Positions 4,367 to 6,399 of a stretch of DNA of 6,399 bases are shown piece by piece. This stretch comes from an uncultured Oscillospiraceae bacterium (GTDB lineage: Bacteria > Bacillota > Clostridia > Oscillospirales > Ruminococcaceae), in NCBI GenBank assembly GCA_958403605.1, contig CATXYA010000107.1, positions 1-6,399 of the forward strand, written 5' to 3'. The notes beneath the pieces are model-generated. The model was not told the DNA's origin. It did no database searches and was given only the letters and a program-made list of their open reading frames with translations. Position 1 is the first letter of the stretch; each line of letters begins with the position of its first letter. The position numbers and the translations under genes were made by a program.

Positions 4367-4777
4367 ATGGAACAAAAACAGAAAAAGAAAAGAAGTATTT
4401 GCTTACTGATCTCCGCCATCCTGGGCGTGGTGTACGCCATTTACCTCGTCTCTTACTTCGGCGGCTCGGTGGGCACCGCGGGCAGCTCTTCCGAAGCCCT
4501 GGGCGCCGGGCTCGCCACGGCCCTGGTGATGCCCCACATGGTGTGCGCGGCCCTGGCCGCCGTCTTCAACGTGCTGGGCTGGGCCATGAACCACCGCGCC
4601 TTCGCGCTGGTGGGCGCCATCCTCTACACCGTGGCCCTGGTGCTGTTCCCGATGTACTTCATGTTCGTCGTGGTGCAGATGATCCTGTCCTACATCGGCT
4701 TCGCGCAGCTGAAAAAGATCAAAGCGGCCAATGCGGCGCAGGCCCCCGCCCCCGCCCCGCAGGACCCGCAGCTGTAA
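4367..4777 (+). CDS. Small four-helix membrane protein of unknown function
   Basis: This 136-residue protein starts at ATG 4367, with GGGAGG (4353-4358) 8 bases upstream. A basic N-terminus (KQKKKR) precedes likely membrane segments at about 11-31, 46-70, 78-95 and 97-113. The last two are packed into one long hydrophobic stretch. A second basic patch (KKIK, 116-119) follows the last segment. By the positive-inside rule both ends face the cytoplasm. The tail (123-136) is Ala/Pro/Gln-rich and probably disordered. I recognise no family. The gene follows the repeat lipoprotein by 27 bases with no terminator between, and a strong terminator follows. The two products may work together at the membrane, but nothing in the sequence says how. 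Confidence 0.87.
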   Translation: MEQKQKKKRSICLLISAILGVVYAIYLVSYFGGSVGTAGSSSEALGAGLATALVMPHMVCAALAAVFNVLGWAMNHRAFALVGAILYTVALVLFPMYFMFVVVQMILSYIGFAQLKKIKAANAAQAPAPAPQDPQL

Positions 4778-4840
4778 AAAGGGGAAGGCTACCGATTTTC
4801 CGCAGGGGCGGTCATGGGCCGCCTGTTCCACAAAATCATC

Positions 4841-4877
4841 AGCAGCGCCTCCCGTTTGCCGGGAGGCGCTGCTTTTT
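4841..4877 (+). terminator. Strong intrinsic terminator closing the envelope operon
   Basis: AGCAGCGCCTCCCG (4841-4854) pairs over 14 bases with 4860-4873 around a 5-base loop. A run of five T follows (4873-4877). It lies between the converging membrane-protein and peptidase genes. On the complement there is no T-run after the stem, so it works mainly rightward. Confidence 0.93.
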
Positions 4878-4903
4878 CGTGTTTTGTCTGTGCCGAAGTG
4901 CCC

Positions 4904-5590
4904 TTAGTCAATGACCGTGCGGGTGCGGCCGATGCCCACCACGGCGGCGGTCAGCTTTTTCCAGGTATTGCAGCCGGCGATGCCGTCCGCCGTCAGGCCC
5001 ACCGAGCGCTGGAAGCCCTGCACGGCGTTGATGGTATTGTTGCCGGCGATGCCGTCCAGCGTGCGCGTGGAATAACCCAGCGCGTTCAGCCCATCCTGGA
5101 GCACCAGCACGTAGGTGCTGCGGTCGCCCCGGCGGATGGTGGGGTAGCCCGCCGTGGTATTGGCGCAGGCGGGCCTGCCGTAGCGCCGGTCGAAGTGCAC
5201 CCAGCGCGGCGTCATGCTGATGGGCTCCACATAGCCCCAGGCCTTGGTGGCCACGGCGGCATTGCGGATCCGCAGGCGCTCGGCGCTGGACACGTTCTGG
5301 CCCACGTCAAAGGACACGCCCGCGTAGTGCTGGCTGGCCGTGCCGTGGCCGCCCTCCCAAATGCGCTTGAAGGCGTAGCCCACGTAAATGCCCTTGCCGT
5401 AGCGGCGGCGCGTCAGGTTCCAGGCCTCCATGGCCGCCGTGGTGGTCCACAGCGTGGGGCTGTTGGAGGACCCGCGGAATTCCCGCACGCGCATGGTGTT
5501 GCCATAGGCGTAGGGCATGGGGTCGTTCTCGTTCAGATTGTACCGCTCAAAGCGGTTGTTGAAAGCATCATAGACAAAGATCCTAGCCAT
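4904..5590 (-). CDS. M15-type zinc peptidase with C-terminal peptidoglycan-binding domain
   Basis: This 228-residue protein starts at ATG 5588-5590, with GAGGTGA 6 bases upstream. Residues about 1-135 are an M15 (D-Ala-D-Ala carboxypeptidase/endopeptidase-like) domain. S86-x-H88-x-x-G91-x-S93-x-D95 matches the SxHxxGxAxD zinc motif, and W130-V-H132-F-D supplies the third ligand. The three likely zinc ligands are H88, D95 and H132. The acidic residue that often sits three before the last His is Arg here; E122 or D134 could serve instead. Residues 152-213 are a PG_binding_1 domain (RRGDRSTYVLVLQDGLNALGY, LDGIAGNNTINAV, FQRSVGLTADGIAG). No signal peptide is visible, so the export route is unclear. 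It likely trims peptide cross-links of the cell wall. It starts 6 bases after the preceding array gene, so coupled translation is likely. Confidence 0.9.
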   Translation of the reverse strand: MARIFVYDAFNNRFERYNLNENDPMPYAYGNTMRVREFRGSSNSPTLWTTTAAMEAWNLTRRRYGKGIYVGYAFKRIWEGGHGTASQHYAGVSFDVGQNVSSAERLRIRNAAVATKAWGYVEPISMTPRWVHFDRRYGRPACANTTAGYPTIRRGDRSTYVLVLQDGLNALGYSTRTLDGIAGNNTINAVQGFQRSVGLTADGIAGCNTWKKLTAAVVGIGRTRTVID

Positions 5591-5596
5591 TCATAC

Positions 5597-6399
5597 TCAC
5601 CTCTCTGCAAGATAATAATCGTAAATGGTGTCCCAGGTCAGACGGTCCACCAGGCCCGTCACCGGCAGGCCGAAGCCCTCCTGGAACTCCCGCACGGCCC
5701 GCAGCGTCGCCTCGTCGAAAATGCCCGTCTCGGGCACGAACCAGGCCACGCAGAAGCGGGCCGCGATCTCGTTCATAAAGCCTTGCAGCTCCTTGACGGC
5801 GCGCCCGGCGCTGCCGATGGTCAGCACCTTGCCCGGGTATTGGCCCACGGGTCGTTCGCTGCCCTGGGAATCGTCGGCGGCAAAGCTCAGGTACGTGATC
5901 ACCATGCTGTTCCACGTCGCCTCGTCCACCACGCCCGTGCGCGGCAGGTCGAACTCGCGCTGGTAGCTCTCCACGGCGGCGGTCAGCTCGGGCCCGTAGA
6001 TGCCGTCCAGCGCCTCCACCGGCAGAATGGCGTCGAAAAAGTAGCCGATGTACGCCAGCAAAAACTGCACGAACCGCACCAGATCGCCGCTCATGCCCTC
6101 CTTGAGGTCATAGCCGGGATAGGCGAACACGCGGAACGCGTCCACCGGGCCGTCCACATTGCGCAGCGTCTGGAAGCGGGCATAGATGCTGTCCCAGGTC
6201 ACACGGCCCACCACGCCGTCCACCGTCAGGCCAAACAGCCGCTGGTAGGCGCGCACCGCGTCCGCCGTGGCCTGGCCGTAGATGCCGTCGTAGCTGATCT
6301 GCGGGATCTCGCTGTAGTAGGCGCTGAGCAGGTACAGGTAGTACTGCAGCTCCTTGACGGCGCGCCCGCGGCTGCCGACACGCAGCGCCGTGCCCGGAT
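5597..6399 (-). CDS. Peptidoglycan-binding domain array protein (5' end beyond window)
   Basis: The frame is open from the right edge to TGA 5597-5599, giving 266 visible residues; the true start lies outside. An internal GTG at 6254-6256 falls in the middle of a domain and is not the start. Three PG_binding_1-type domains follow each other at about 1-72, 93-169 and 187-263, with a period of 93-94 residues. Each begins PG....lk.GS.G..V..lQ, continues with DGIYG..t..AV..yQ..fgLp.dGvv, and closes with TW..I or similar. Domain 2 begins YPGYDLKEGMSGD and is the most divergent. Such arrays hold a protein on the cell wall or spore cortex. No catalytic domain is visible in this part. The next gene is the M15 peptidase, 6 bases on, so one transcript likely makes both. 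Confidence 0.9.
   Translation of the reverse strand, partial: PGTALRVGSRGRAVKELQYYLYLLSAYYSEIPQISYDGIYGQATADAVRAYQRLFGLTVDGVVGRVTWDSIYARFQTLRNVDGPVDAFRVFAYPGYDLKEGMSGDLVRFVQFLLAYIGYFFDAILPVEALDGIYGPELTAAVESYQREFDLPRTGVVDEATWNSMVITYLSFAADDSQGSERPVGQYPGKVLTIGSAGRAVKELQGFMNEIAARFCVAWFVPETGIFDEATLRAVREFQEGFGLPVTGLVDRLTWDTIYDYYLAER
5784..5807 (-). repeat. 24-base exact repeat, copy in domain 3 of the array gene
   Basis: This is identical to 6345-6368, 561 bases (187 codons) away and in the same frame. It encodes the start of the third peptidoglycan-binding domain (GRAVKELQ). With two differences it extends to about 36 bases. Confidence 0.85.
6345..6368 (-). repeat. 24-base exact repeat, copy in domain 1 of the array gene
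   Basis: This is the partner of 5784-5807. It encodes the same GRAVKELQ segment in the first visible domain. The middle domain does not carry it. Confidence 0.85.

Noticed and set aside
3566..4375. Minus-strand open frame of 269 codons opposite the second lipoprotein
   Set aside because: It is a GC-driven shadow of the duplicated lipoprotein gene. It repeats the same low-complexity pattern twice because the real gene is duplicated.

Overview
The window looks like chromosomal DNA from a GC-rich, low-G+C-phylum Gram-positive anaerobe, most likely a gut Clostridia of the Oscillospiraceae type. This is an inference. It rests on strong AGGAGG-type ribosome binding sites, frequent GTG/TTG starts, two lipoproteins with classic Gram-positive lipoboxes, GC-rich genes (70% in a 60-base sample at 4921-4980), and phage and cell-wall protein families common in that group.

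Left part (1-2291): the early/regulatory end of a prophage or related integrated element. Four genes run leftward from about 1746: a 57-aa Cys4 zinc-ribbon protein, a phage replication-organizer protein (DUF6291-like N-terminus, charged linker, phage DnaD-like C-terminus), a 105-aa protein with a helix-turn-helix-like N-terminus and four cysteines, and an edge-truncated DUF1492/ArpU-like regulator with sigma region 4 character. Facing away from them is a 117-aa XRE/Cro-CI repressor. The 248-bp gap holds two back-to-back promoters. The leftward one is a perfect TTGACA-17-TATAAT. Each promoter carries a copy of the same 13-bp dyad in its spacer, and two more copies lie nearby. This is a near-complete repressor/operator switch readable from sequence alone. 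A strong terminator closes the repressor transcript.

Middle part (2300-4877): a rightward group of envelope genes. A lipoprotein of unknown function has its own extended -10 promoter. It is followed by a probable terminator, a second lipoprotein built from two tandem 110-residue domains (53/110 identical), and a four-helix membrane protein 27 bp downstream. A strong terminator ends the group. I cannot tell whether these genes are host genes beside the element or cargo within it.

Right part (4904-6399): a leftward cell-wall pair. The upstream gene, cut by the window edge, is an array of at least three peptidoglycan-binding domains. Six bases on is a zinc M15-type peptidase with a C-terminal peptidoglycan-binding domain, probably translated by coupling. 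The two likely act together on peptidoglycan.

No rRNA, tRNA, CRISPR array, insertion sequence or integrase was seen. No gene-free stretch exceeds 300 bases; the longest is the 248-bp regulatory region at 1625-1872.
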